NCBI RefSeq assembly: GCF_014646055.1
Contig: NZ_BMMS01000030.1
Coordinates: forward strand, 34,503-98,502
Direction of reading: 5' to 3'
DNA length: 64,000 bases
Source: Wenjunlia tyrosinilytica
GTDB lineage: Bacteria > Actinomycetota > Actinomycetes > Streptomycetales > Streptomycetaceae
Within the stretch, counting starts at the first letter, position 1. Each line of letters begins with the position of its first letter. The notes beneath the pieces were generated by a model, which was given only the letters and a program-made list of their open reading frames with translations, was not told the origin of the DNA and made no database searches. Shown in pieces: positions 16,991 through 26,341 of the stretch. The translations under genes were made by a program, and so were the position numbers.

Positions 16991-19984
16991 TCAGGACGTG
17001 ACCTCGAAGTCGCGGAAGTCCGCCTCCATGGTCTCGCCGGGGTAGAAGAGGTTGACCGCACTGGCCACCATCCCGGCATCACCGGTACCGGATGCCGACG
17101 GCACCTCGGCGGTGCCGACCTTCGTCCACGTCCGTCCGTCCTTACTGGCGTACGCCGTGTAGGTGGCGCCGTCGCGGGTCAGCCTCAGATGGGCCGGGTG
17201 GTAGGTGGCGCCGCCGCCGGCCCAGGTGTCGAGCCGTCCGTCGCCATTGCTGTCGGTCATGAACTCCAGGCCGTACTTGTTCGTCATGACCAGCACCGCG
17301 TAGCCGCCCTTCTCCGGTGCGGTGAGGTCGTTGGCCACGGCGATCCCGGCCTTGCCGGCGGGGGTGATGCCCTCCTGGGAGGCCACCTCGGCCTGCACGG
17401 TGGCCTTGGGACCGGCCACGTCGTCGAGGTAGACGGCGCCCTTCTCGTCCTGCCCGCCGGACAGGTCCCGCCCGCCGGCCCAGATAGCGATCTGGTCACC
17501 GGCCTGGCCGTACTTGGCGTCGGTGGTGGCTGTTGTCCTGTAGGGCGCCTTGACACTGCCCGGGACGGCCTTCACCTGCGCCTGGACAGTGTCCGAGACC
17601 TCCTTGCCGTAGTCGTACGTCACCTCGGCCGTGATGTCGTGGCTGCCCCACCGGGCCTGCTCCGCCGGAGTCACCGTCCAGTCGGTGGTCAGGGCTGCGC
17701 CGTTCTTGAGCCTGCGTGCGGTGGCCGCGGTGGTGGCCTCGGCGGTCCAGCCGTCGGGCACCTTCAGGGCCGCCTTGACGCCCAGGATCGGCCGGTCGCC
17801 CCAGTTGGCCGCCGTGGTGGTGACCTTGAACGGGGTACCGCTGCCGGTGGACGGGGAGTCCGGGCTTATCACGATGCCCGCGGCCGGCACGTCGTGGCGC
17901 TCGAGCGCCCGAACGGCCTTGCCGGCGCCCTTGGCCTTGAGGTTGACGAACGCCGGGGTGACGCCGAGCTGCGCCCCGTATCCGGTGAGCGTCGTGGGGC
18001 CGTGGATCACGGTTCCGTGGTTGACGTCGTACCAGGCGCCGGCGGGCAGGTAGACCGTGCGGGAGGCCTTGTCGGTGAGGTTGGGAGCGGCGAGCACGGC
18101 CGGGCCGAGCATCCACTCGTCGCCGACGGTGTAGCTCTTCCGGTCCTTCGGGTAGTCGAAGAACAGTGGGCGCATGATCGGGTCGCCGGTGGCCACCGTG
18201 TGCTGGACCTGGTCCCAGATGTAGGGGGCGAGCCGCTCGTGGGCCTTGATCGCCTTTTGGTAGAGGTCGATGGTCTCCTGGTCGTAGACGACTTTCTGGC
18301 CGGTGGTCACATCGTTGGTGTCCACCGGGGACGTCGAGGAGTACATCAGCGGCATCAGCGAGGCCGACTGGGCCCAGCGCACCAGCACACCCTTGGACGG
18401 GGCGGGGTGGCTGCCGGAGCCGCCGATCATGTCGGACTCGACGAACGGGTAGCCGATGGTGGAGATCGCGAGGTTCTGGGTAACGGAAGCGCGCAGGGAC
18501 TCCCAGTTGGTGCCCTTGTCCACCTGCCGGGTGACGAAGCCGGCCCTGTGTCCCGTCTCGCCCCAGTGCACCCGGATGCCCGAGCCCTGAAGGTCGAACT
18601 CATCGGCGAGCTGCGCGCCGAGCCTCTGGTAGTCCGCGGCCTGGTGGCCGCTGTGCGGGGCGCAGGCGTCGTCGAAGAAGCGGGTGTCGAACTTCAGCCC
18701 GTCGATCTCGTTGTCGCTCATGAGCTTCTTGAGGTTGCCCACGTACCAGGCCTTGGCGTCCGGGTTCGCCAGGTCGATGATCCCGGCATCGCCGTTCCAC
18801 CAGGTGACTTTGCACGGCTTGCTCGTGTCCTTGGCGTCCTTGAGCAGGTACCCGTGGTCGACCGCGTACTGGTAGTTGTCGGAGTCCAGGTTGATCCACA
18901 AGGTGACCCAGATGCCGAAGTCGAACCCCATCTTGTGGATCTTGGCGGACATGCCCTTGGGGTCGGGGAAGGTCTTCTTGTCGAAGGTCAGGTTCCCGTA
19001 CCCGGACTCCCACTTGTCGTCGAGCTGGATGGTGTGCCCGTCCACGCCGTTCTTGTGGAGGTCGGTGGCGTAGTCGAGGAGCTTGTCCTGGTCGACATTG
19101 GTGTAGAACTGCGCCCACGAGTTCCACAGCGGCTTGGCGTACTGCTCGTAGGTGGCGTCGCTCTTGCCCGGCTTGCCGACGACGCCGACGTAGTCACGGT
19201 AGACCTCCAGCGGCGTGGACTCGACGAACACCGTCGCCTTGTAGGTGTCCGCGGACTCGACCGTGAAGCGGCCCAGGCCGTCCTTGTGCCCGTTGATGGA
19301 GACATCCATCGTCCTGCCGGTGTCGACGCGCAGACCGGTCGCGCTGGAGGTGTACCAGAACGGGTCGACCATGTGGTACGAGGACGGGCCGAACGCCTCG
19401 TCCTTGACCTCGCCGCTGTCGAGCGGCCACGGCTGGTCGGTACCGGGGCCTCCCTGCGGGGTCAGCGCCTCACCGTGCCCGTACCAGTGGCCCGCCGACG
19501 AGAGGTCGTAGGCGAGGCCGAGTCGGTCGGGGCTACCGCCTTCGACGTCCCAGTTCAGTTGGTAGCGGTCGGCCTTGGGCGTCAGGTGCGCGATGACGGT
19601 GGCACCGTCGAGCGTGGTGTCGGCGGTGAGGTTGAGGACACCCTTCTTCCATGACCAGTCGGTGACCTTTGCGGCGTGCTGCCAGCTCCCGCCGGACCTG
19701 AATCGCAGTCCGCCGGTGTCCCCAACGGCGGTGCCGAGCAGGGGCTTGCCGTCGCGAGAGGTGGTCAGTGCCAGCTTGTCGGTGGCGACATCGACCGTGT
19801 ATCCGGGCGCCTCCTTCGTGGCGGGGACGGACACGGCGACGCCGTCCCCGCGCCGGGTCACCTTGATCCCGTCCGCCGAGTCGGCCTGGGCGGAGGGGGT
19901 GAGGACGGCGGAGACGGTGGGTACGAGCGCCAGGGCCAGCGCGGCGGCCAGGAGCCTGACGCGCCTGGGTGTGTGTGGGTGCAC
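16991..19984 (-). CDS. exported GH31 family glycosidase
   Basis: A 997-residue protein with a Sec signal peptide (residues 1-34, ending AQA). The GH31 (beta/alpha)8 core spans roughly 270-600, with candidate nucleophile Asp433 in GLKFDTRFFDD and candidate acid/base Asp518 in ESDMIGGSG. The nucleophile region differs from the WxDMNE form of alpha-glucosidases, so a different specificity is likely. A NEW3-type domain and a C-terminal module follow; the module parallels the end of the GH89 protein. Some GH31 subfamilies are alpha-N-acetylgalactosaminidases, which would fit two hexosaminidase neighbours, but that is inference. It is the first gene of the leftward three-glycosidase set. Confidence 0.85.
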   Translation of the reverse strand: MHPHTPRRVRLLAAALALALVPTVSAVLTPSAQADSADGIKVTRRGDGVAVSVPATKEAPGYTVDVATDKLALTTSRDGKPLLGTAVGDTGGLRFRSGGSWQHAAKVTDWSWKKGVLNLTADTTLDGATVIAHLTPKADRYQLNWDVEGGSPDRLGLAYDLSSAGHWYGHGEALTPQGGPGTDQPWPLDSGEVKDEAFGPSSYHMVDPFWYTSSATGLRVDTGRTMDVSINGHKDGLGRFTVESADTYKATVFVESTPLEVYRDYVGVVGKPGKSDATYEQYAKPLWNSWAQFYTNVDQDKLLDYATDLHKNGVDGHTIQLDDKWESGYGNLTFDKKTFPDPKGMSAKIHKMGFDFGIWVTLWINLDSDNYQYAVDHGYLLKDAKDTSKPCKVTWWNGDAGIIDLANPDAKAWYVGNLKKLMSDNEIDGLKFDTRFFDDACAPHSGHQAADYQRLGAQLADEFDLQGSGIRVHWGETGHRAGFVTRQVDKGTNWESLRASVTQNLAISTIGYPFVESDMIGGSGSHPAPSKGVLVRWAQSASLMPLMYSSTSPVDTNDVTTGQKVVYDQETIDLYQKAIKAHERLAPYIWDQVQHTVATGDPIMRPLFFDYPKDRKSYTVGDEWMLGPAVLAAPNLTDKASRTVYLPAGAWYDVNHGTVIHGPTTLTGYGAQLGVTPAFVNLKAKGAGKAVRALERHDVPAAGIVISPDSPSTGSGTPFKVTTTAANWGDRPILGVKAALKVPDGWTAEATTAATARRLKNGAALTTDWTVTPAEQARWGSHDITAEVTYDYGKEVSDTVQAQVKAVPGSVKAPYRTTATTDAKYGQAGDQIAIWAGGRDLSGGQDEKGAVYLDDVAGPKATVQAEVASQEGITPAGKAGIAVANDLTAPEKGGYAVLVMTNKYGLEFMTDSNGDGRLDTWAGGGATYHPAHLRLTRDGATYTAYASKDGRTWTKVGTAEVPSASGTGDAGMVASAVNLFYPGETMEADFRDFEVTS

Positions 19985-20666
19985 TGCTCGTCCTCTAGTC
20001 GACGGGGTTTGTGATCTACCTGTGACACTGCTGCAAGATTCTGCTCATATTCCGGCGGTAGAAGTCATGTGTCAACAGTTTAGATGCGCGAATTGGTGAT
20101 CGAGCAAGAGGGCCGCGTCAGCCACCCCTGGCTGAATTGCCAACGCACATAGGGATATTGCGCCATCAGTCACCCTCGTTCTGGCCACTTCCGACGGCCG
20201 GGCAGCCGTGAGGGGCGCCTTGATAGCTGTTGCGCGCATCAAGCATCTTTCGCGCAGAACGATGCACCCCATGGATGTCGGTGTTGCCGCACGGCGACGG
20301 GAGCGACCCGGAACGTATCGGTACGGGCGAGGACGGTTGGCACACACCGCCCTCAGCGGCGCGCACTGGCAGGGGCGGGCGGGCAGTTCGTACACCGACC
20401 ACGACCGCCGGATCCCGACCGTGGCCACCACCTTGGACCGCCTGCGGCGCCGAGTTCGCCGACGACCATTGAGTGCCAGGCACTCAGCGCGGGTCCCGGT
20501 CCCCGATCGGCTCGGCGCCGCCGGACAGCCTCGGGGGAACGGCCCACCAGCGGGGCACTGACACCCCTGGCGAACGCCCGAAGCGGGGTCGCCCGCAGCG
20601 GCCCCCGTCGAGGAGCCGCGCCACCGCGGCTGACGTGGACGGAGCGGGGGAGGTGATCGAGCCAGG
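19985..20666. other. intergenic region upstream of the glycosidase genes
   Basis: This 682-base region should contain the promoter for the GH31-GH123-GH89 set. Around 20030-20180 it is less GC-rich than coding DNA. Short open frames on both strands show no convincing start signals or recognisable motifs, so I call no gene. Confidence 0.4.
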
Positions 20667-20698
20667 CGGCGCCGGCCCCCGGGAGGGGACCGGCGCCG
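20667..20698 (-). terminator. hairpin downstream of the metalloprotease gene
   Basis: A 14-bp stem with one mismatch (20667-20680 against 20685-20698) and a GGGA loop lies 25 bases past the stop of the leftward metalloprotease gene. No U-tract follows, as is usual for streptomycete terminators. Confidence 0.6.
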
Positions 20699-20723
20699 CT
20701 CGACGGACCGGGAGGCATCCGGG

Positions 20724-21734
20724 TCAACCGCGTCCGGCGGACTGCTTGCGGTAGGCCTTGAAGAACTTGTCCATGCGCTTGACCTGGTACTTGGTGAACT
20801 GCGTCATGCACGTGTCGTACGAGTAGTCCATGAAGTTGTGGATCGGGTCCTTGCCCGGCTCCGGGCAGGTGTCGCGGCCGGTCGGGCAGCCGGAGGCGGG
20901 GCTGGCCTCGCGGGGGGTGTCCCTGACGTAGTCGCCGATGGTGCAGCCGCCGTCGAAGGTGTGGAACAGGCCCATCCAGTGGCCGACCTCGTGCGTGGCG
21001 GTGTCGCCCTCGTTGAAGTTCGTCGACGTTCCGCCGGGCAGCGACTCGTCCAGCAGGACGACGCCGTCCATCTTCGGGTGGTCCTTGTAGTCGGTCGGGA
21101 AGGTCGCCCAGCCGAGGAGGCTGTCGAGCTTGGCGGTGTACACGTTGAGCGTGCCGGCGTTGCCCCTGTGGAGCTTGGTCTTCATGGCGCGCTCCTGCGG
21201 CGTCTCGTCGCGCAGTCCGTTGTACCAGGAGGCGTTGTCGGTGTAGTCGATCGCCTTGAGGACGAACGTGTACCGGGACTCGTAGTTGCCGGCGCCCTTG
21301 CCGCCGTAGCCGCCGTTGAGCACGGCCATCTGCTTCTCGACCTTGGCCTTGCTGAGCTTGCCCTTGTCCCCGTCGTGGATGACGTGGAAGTAGACCGGTA
21401 TGGTCTCGCGGGCGTTGAGCCCCCCTGCCGCGGTGCCTGGGGCGCCGGAGCGGGTGAGCCGGCCCAGGTCCGCCTGGATGGCTCTGGTCTGCTTCGCGTT
21501 GAGCGTGTCCGGGTCGGCCTGGGGGCTGACTCCCGTCTTCACCCGGGCGTTGGCGTGCACCTGGCCGCCCGTCGGGCACAGGTGCGAACCCTTGGCGGCA
21601 ACCTTGGCGAACGAGCCGGAGGTGCCGCCGAATGGGCTGCCGAGGACCGGAGTCAGCGTCAGGGCCCCGGCAACGAACGCCACGGAGAGGTACCTGCTGC
21701 GATAGCGCGGACTGTGGACGGCGCGATGTCTCAT
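20724..21734 (-). CDS. secreted zinc metalloprotease, M43-like
   Basis: A 336-residue protein with an N-terminal export signal (about residues 14-33). The extended zinc motif HEVGHWMGLFH gives three His ligands and the catalytic Glu, and MDYSYD supplies a Met-turn, the layout of M43 (pappalysin-type) metzincins. Six or more cysteines in the C-terminal half (GGCTIGDY, GCPTGRDTC, DTCMTQF) suggest disulfides. The ATG at 21734 follows CAAGGAG. It lies beside the exported glycosidases, so joint attack on glycoproteins is possible but unproven. Confidence 0.88.
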   Translation of the reverse strand: MRHRAVHSPRYRSRYLSVAFVAGALTLTPVLGSPFGGTSGSFAKVAAKGSHLCPTGGQVHANARVKTGVSPQADPDTLNAKQTRAIQADLGRLTRSGAPGTAAGGLNARETIPVYFHVIHDGDKGKLSKAKVEKQMAVLNGGYGGKGAGNYESRYTFVLKAIDYTDNASWYNGLRDETPQERAMKTKLHRGNAGTLNVYTAKLDSLLGWATFPTDYKDHPKMDGVVLLDESLPGGTSTNFNEGDTATHEVGHWMGLFHTFDGGCTIGDYVRDTPREASPASGCPTGRDTCPEPGKDPIHNFMDYSYDTCMTQFTKYQVKRMDKFFKAYRKQSAGRG

Positions 21735-22327
21735 CTGCTCTCCTTGATCGGACCGACGGGCCACGGGAGGCACGCGCGCACAGCCGCGGCGGAGCCGTTC
21801 CCGTGGGCCGGACCGCCGCCGCTCCTGATGGGCCCGCTGCACGCCCACGCGAGGGAATACGCAGAAATCGCGGACTCGGTTGTCATGACCCTGAAAAATT
21901 TGCCACTGGCTGAGCGCATGAGCCTCCACCTGGCGGAGCCTCAGTTGACGCGTTCGGCGCTCCCGCCCCCTGCCGGGCGCGGCAGACCGCCGCCGCTCCT
22001 TGCCGAGGGGGTGGGCAAGTCGCACGCGAAAGGCTTCACCTCGTTCGCCGGACTGATCCTGGTGATCCTCGATGGGTGCCTTCCTCCGTCTGCTCGACCG
22101 GAACGGCGCCGGCAGGACGCCGGCCCGCGACGCTGGTGATGGCGTGGCCGGAACCCTCCCCGGTCGATGGCAATCGCTGCGCTCGTGCGCACCGCCACCC
22201 CTTCCTGCCGACTCCAGTAGCCCGGGTCAGCCGTAAATCGCTGGCGCGGCATCCAGCCGCGGTGGATGATCCGCATGGGGTCCGGGGCCGCCGCGAGCCT
22301 TCTCCTCCTGTTTGAGAGGGAGTTGTG
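21735..22327. other. intergenic region between metalloprotease and esterase genes
   Basis: A 593-base divergent spacer that must hold promoters for both neighbours. I see no gene with a credible start or conserved motif. Around 21850-21920 the sequence is less GC-rich. Confidence 0.35.
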
Positions 22328-23866
22328 ATGACTGTTGCCGAGTCCGAGCCGTCCGGGTCCCGGCCCGAAGTCCGCGCGGCGGCCGGGAGGCTGCGCGGCG
22401 GCTGGGAGGCGGGTGTGGCGGTCTTCCGCGGCATCCCGTTCGCCGAACCCCCGGTCGGCGAGCTGCGCTTCGCCGCGCCGCGACCGGTACGGGGCTGGAG
22501 CGGCGTGCGGCAGGCCCTCTCGTTCGGCCCGCCGCCCCCGCAGGGCGGGCATTTCGGCATGGACGCGCTGTCGCAGGACGCGGCGGGCGACGACTGGCTG
22601 ACGGTCAACGTCTGGTCGCCCGAGCCCGACCCGGGCGCGGGGCTGCCGGTGATGGTGTGGATCCAGGGCGGCGCCTACGTGATCGGCATGTCCGGCCTGC
22701 CCGAGTACGACGGTGGTCGGCTCGCGCGGGACGGTGGCGTGGTCGTGGTGACGTTCAACTACCGCGTGGGTATCGAGGGCTTCGCGCAGATCGAGGGGGC
22801 TCCTGCCAACCGGGGTCTGCTCGACCAGGTGGCCGCGCTCGAGTGGGTGCGCGAGAACATCCGGGCCTTCGGCGGCGACCCTGGGCGGGTCGCGGTTTTC
22901 GGCCAGTCGGCGGGTGGGGGATCGGTCGCCGCGCTGCTGGCGATGGAGCGTACGGCCGGGCTCTTCCGCCGGGCCGTCGCGCAGAGTGCGCCGGGCACCT
23001 TCTTCTCGCCGGAGCTTGCCGCGGACATCGCTGCCGCCTGCGCCGCCGAGCTGGGGCTGCGGCCCACGGTGGCCGACCTGTCCAGCGTTGCCCCGCGCCG
23101 GCTGTCCGCCGCCGCTGACAGGGTCGGCGCCGAGATGGAGCAGTGGGCGCAACGCTGGGGCCTGCCCGCGCACAGGACGATCCCCTTCTCGCCCGTCGTC
23201 GACGGCGAGGTCCTGGCCGTGACACCCTGGCAGGCCCTGACCGACGGCGCCGGCCGCGACATCGAACTCCTCGTCGGCCACACCCGCGACGAGCAGCGCC
23301 TGTTCACCGCCCTCGACGGTATGCTCGGCCAGGTGAGCGAGGAGCAGGCGGGCAACGCCCTCGATGTCTTCGCACCCGGCCCGGACGGCGCGCGCCGCTA
23401 CCGCGACGCCTTCCCCGCGGCGGGCCCGGAGGAGCTGTACGAACTGGTCCATTCCGACTGGCTGTTCCGCATGCCGTCGCTCCACCTCGCCGAGGCCCAG
23501 ACGGCTGCCGGCGGCCGAGCGCACCTCTACGAGCTGGCCTGGCCGGCCCCGGGCATGGGCGGCGCCCTCGGCGCCTGCCACGGCCTCGACGTGCCACTGG
23601 TCTTCGGCAACCTCGACCGCGGCCAGGCTGCCATGCTGATCGGTGAAACACCCTCCCCGCAGGCAGAGGCCCTGTCCGCCCGGATGCGCGCCGCATGGGC
23701 TTCGTTCGCCGCCCACGGTGACCCCGGCTGGCCCGCGTACGACACCGATCAGCGCCTCGTTCAGCGCTTCGACACCCGGTCGGCTGTCGCCGCCTACCCG
23801 GAAGAGCCCTCGCGCCTGATCTGGCAGAGCCACACCTTCCCCGTGCTGCCGCTGATCAGCCGGTAG
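22328..23866 (+). CDS. type B carboxylesterase (alpha/beta hydrolase)
   Basis: A 512-residue carboxylesterase/lipase-family enzyme without signal peptide. The nucleophile is Ser194 in FGQSAGGGSV, the oxyanion hole is the Gly-Gly of QGGAYVIG, and the N-terminal FRGIPFAEPPVGELRF is the family signature. A catalytic His is expected in ACHGLDVPLVFG. Such enzymes hydrolyse varied carboxyl esters, including p-nitrobenzyl esters. The start is the ATG at 22328, five bases after GAGGGAG, rather than the adjacent GTG. No operon partner is evident. Confidence 0.9.
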   Translation: MTVAESEPSGSRPEVRAAAGRLRGGWEAGVAVFRGIPFAEPPVGELRFAAPRPVRGWSGVRQALSFGPPPPQGGHFGMDALSQDAAGDDWLTVNVWSPEPDPGAGLPVMVWIQGGAYVIGMSGLPEYDGGRLARDGGVVVVTFNYRVGIEGFAQIEGAPANRGLLDQVAALEWVRENIRAFGGDPGRVAVFGQSAGGGSVAALLAMERTAGLFRRAVAQSAPGTFFSPELAADIAAACAAELGLRPTVADLSSVAPRRLSAAADRVGAEMEQWAQRWGLPAHRTIPFSPVVDGEVLAVTPWQALTDGAGRDIELLVGHTRDEQRLFTALDGMLGQVSEEQAGNALDVFAPGPDGARRYRDAFPAAGPEELYELVHSDWLFRMPSLHLAEAQTAAGGRAHLYELAWPAPGMGGALGACHGLDVPLVFGNLDRGQAAMLIGETPSPQAEALSARMRAAWASFAAHGDPGWPAYDTDQRLVQRFDTRSAVAAYPEEPSRLIWQSHTFPVLPLISR

Positions 23867-25011
23867 CGCCGACCGACCCGGCCGGGCGGGGCCACTGGTC
23901 CTGTCCGAGTGAGGACTCGGGGAATGCCTTGGCAGCGTTGGCGCAGCGGATCGCGGCGCGTTCGCTGATGCCGCAGACGGTGGCCAGATGGCGTCCAGGA
24001 GGGTCTCGACGCGGTCCCACAGCCGCTGTGGGCCGGCTTGCTGTACCTCCCAGGCGTGCCGTGCGGGGTGATGGTGGGCGGCGGAGCCGGTTCCCGCGGC
24101 CGCAGCGCGGGGCACGGCTGCGTGGGCGTGCGGGAAGGGCCCCGGCCCCTTCCCGCACGTTGAAGTCGCGTGCCTGGCCATTGTCGCCCGGCGTCCCGGT
24201 CTTGAGTTCCGCGGCCTGACGGTGGGACGGCTGGACCGCGGTTGGGCCCGCTCGCGTTGTCCGATGCCGAGCGGACGGTGTTGCAGGGGTGCACGCGTCG
24301 TCGCCGTTCCGGCTCAGGAAGCGGACAGTTCCGCTCTGACCTGGCGTGCCGCGGTGACGAGGTTGTCGAGGGACGCGCGTGTTCCGGGCCACCCGCGTGT
24401 CTTGAGGCCGCAGTCGGGGTTGACCCACAGGCGCTCGGCGGGGATGGCTTCAAGTCCCTTGCGGAGCAGGGCGGCCGCTTCGGCGGCGTGCGGGACGCGC
24501 GGCGAGTGGATGTCGTACACGCCGGGGCCGGCCTCGCGCGGGTCCGTGACACACCTGTCCACCGGGTAGTCAGGCCGACCCGCCCTCGAGGTCACCGGAT
24601 GTCCGCGCACGATCGGTCGCGCACGGGCAACGGGCCGCCGTCCACCATCCGGGCGGTGACATGGGACACGCACGACCCACGCAGGGGAGGGAGGCGGAAG
24701 GGCGCGCAAGAGCCACCACCGGCTGGTCCACGTCCTGCGAGGCAACGGGTCCATCAGTTCCGCCGTGCCACCGGGCCGCCGGGCCACCTCAACTCCGGCC
24801 GTATGGTGGAACCCCCCGCCGGTCTTGCGCCCGACCATCCCCGCCTCGACCATCCGCTGGTGACCGACACGAACGGCGTGAGCGCCCGACTGGCCCGGAA
24901 CAGGCCGAACTTGGTCGGGTACGGCGGGGTCGCCGGATCGCACGCGGTCGCACTGTCCGGGTTGCCGGTCGCGCGAACTCGGCGTGGAACGCCTTACCGC
25001 GGGGCTCGCGC
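23867..25011. other. gene graveyard between esterase and TetR genes
   Basis: Apart from the metE fragment listed separately, this stretch has leftward traces of other proteins. About 24760-24890 gives [16 protein letters not shown], like the end of 3-hydroxyacyl-CoA dehydrogenases. About 24000-24060 gives AWEVQQAGPQRLWDRVETLL, a motif I have seen near the end of some actinobacterial methyltransferases. None has a start or full domain. Confidence 0.4.
24314..24560 (-). pseudogene. metE: 3' fragment of metE (cobalamin-independent methionine synthase)
   Basis: The leftward reading gives [32 protein letters not shown] and CGLKTRGW, then [18 protein letters not shown] and a stop. This is the conserved C-terminus of MetE, including the zinc-binding Cys of NPDCGLKTR. 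Everything upstream, about 90 percent of the roughly 760-residue enzyme, is missing, so the fragment is non-functional. Confidence 0.75.
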
Positions 25012-25536
25012 TCAGGGGGTGCCGAAGGACCCGCCGCCCACGGCCGGTGCGAGGTTTCCGAGCAGAGCATGCGCGAAGCAACGGTGGATCTGCTCGTTGG
25101 AGGCACCGGAGACTTCCCGGATGTACTCGACGTGGTCGACGTAGCAGCCGCGGACCGACTCGCCGATCATGGGTTCGCCCGCGCTGCAGACGGCATGCAT
25201 GAGGACCATCAGGGCATCCCGCTCGCCGCCGGCCGCGTCGTACGCCGTCGCCAGGGCTCGCAGGGTCCGCTCGGGATCAGCGCCCTCCATAGTGGCGGCC
25301 GCCACTGCGACTGCCTCCCGCAGACGCGCCGAGCAGTGGTCGATCAGAGCAGCGAACAGCGTTTCCTTGTTGGGGAACAGCCGGTAAAGGTAGGACTGGG
25401 AGATACCGGCGGCCTGCGCCACGTCACTGGTGGACGTGCCGTAGTACCCGCGTTCGGCGAAGGCCTTGACCGCCGTGAGCATCACGGTGGCGCGGTGTTT
25501 TTCCGCGGTGGAACGCTGACGCATGTTCGCAGTCAT
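25012..25536 (-). CDS. TetR/AcrR family transcriptional regulator
   Basis: A 174-residue regulator with an N-terminal TetR helix-turn-helix ([20 protein letters not shown], then NKETLF). The C-terminal ligand domain is short but plausible. Start candidates are ATG 25536 (used here) and ATG 25524; neither has a perfectly placed ribosome site. No divergent target gene adjoins it: remnants lie downstream and the PadR gene, on the same strand, lies upstream. Its target is unknown. Confidence 0.87.
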   Translation of the reverse strand: MTANMRQRSTAEKHRATVMLTAVKAFAERGYYGTSTSDVAQAAGISQSYLYRLFPNKETLFAALIDHCSARLREAVAVAAATMEGADPERTLRALATAYDAAGGERDALMVLMHAVCSAGEPMIGESVRGCYVDHVEYIREVSGASNEQIHRCFAHALLGNLAPAVGGGSFGTP

Positions 25537-25649
25537 GGATGGACCAAGCCCCCTCTCGCCCCTGGGCACTCGACGGAACGGGCTCGCACGGCCTCACGGA
25601 CCAGGCTCACCGTGCCGCCGGCGGGCCTGGCCTGCACAGCAGGCCGGCC

Positions 25650-26222
25650 TCATCCGCCGCTGAAGGCCGCGGCACGCTGTTCCAGTCTGTTCAGGGCCAT
25701 CTCACTCCAATGGAGGTTGTCCCTTTCGAAGGCCATGCCGCGCAGCAGTGTGAGGTAGGGGCCGATGCGCTCGCCGCCGGCGAAGTATTCGTCCTCCGTG
25801 CGCCCGTCCAGCAGGCGTTGCTGAAGACGCGTGTAGCGAGCCAGCTTGGCCGTGGCCCATTCCATGCGCTCGGCGATGGCGGATCGCACGGCCTCGATGT
25901 CCCCGGCGTCGACGCTCTGTACCTTGACCATCAGCTCGTCCCTGATAGCCGTCGGCTTGCCCGGGGGTTCGGCCGTGTAGGCGCGCACCGCCTCCAATCC
26001 GGCCGCGGTGAGGGAGAACAGCCGCTTGTTGGGGCGGCGCTCCTGCTCCACGACGCGGGCCGTGATGAGCCCGTCCCCCTCCATGCGCTCCAGTTCCCTG
26101 TAGAGCTGCTGGGGGGTGGCCATCCAGAAGTTGGCGACCGAGGCGTCGAAGCCCTTCGCGAGGTCGTAGCCGGACGCCTCGCCCTCCAGGAGAGCGGCCA
26201 TCACCGCATTGCGTAGAGCCAT
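25650..26222 (-). CDS. PadR family transcriptional regulator
   Basis: A 190-residue protein with the PadR winged helix (MALRNAVMAALLEGEASGYD, then LYRELERMEGDGLI) and a Vir_act_alpha_C-type helical C-terminus. PadR proteins usually repress a divergent operon and are released by small phenolic or lipophilic ligands. It faces the SnoaL-like/oxidoreductase gene run, with a dyad-symmetric element between them, so it most likely controls that run and itself. Confidence 0.9.
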   Translation of the reverse strand: MALRNAVMAALLEGEASGYDLAKGFDASVANFWMATPQQLYRELERMEGDGLITARVVEQERRPNKRLFSLTAAGLEAVRAYTAEPPGKPTAIRDELMVKVQSVDAGDIEAVRSAIAERMEWATAKLARYTRLQQRLLDGRTEDEYFAGGERIGPYLTLLRGMAFERDNLHWSEMALNRLEQRAAAFSGG

Positions 26223-26230
26223 GCCCCCAG

Positions 26231-26267
26231 CCTAGCACTCAGTTGATTAGTCAAAAAACTGCCTAGG
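26231..26267. promoter_or_regulatory. dyad-symmetric putative PadR operator
   Basis: The spacer between the divergent PadR and SnoaL-like genes has nested symmetry: CCTAG at 26231-26235 mirrors CTAGG at 26263-26267, AGTT at 26241 mirrors AACT ending at 26260, and TTGA-N4-TCAA spans 26243-26254. It starts nine bases upstream of the padR start, where an autoregulatory site would be expected. Confidence 0.5.
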
Positions 26268-26341
26268 GTGTGGACATCTTATGCCGCCGCCCCTAATCTG
26301 CGATGCACCTATTCAACTCGTTGACTACACGAGGTGATCTT

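Noticed and set aside
17189..19654. 821-codon open frame on the plus strand
   Set aside because: It is opposite the GH31 gene, which has a signal peptide and catalytic residues; this frame shows neither.
21941..24181. 746-codon open frame on the minus strand
   Set aside because: It is antisense to the carboxylesterase, whose catalytic motifs are intact on the plus strand; this frame has no domain.
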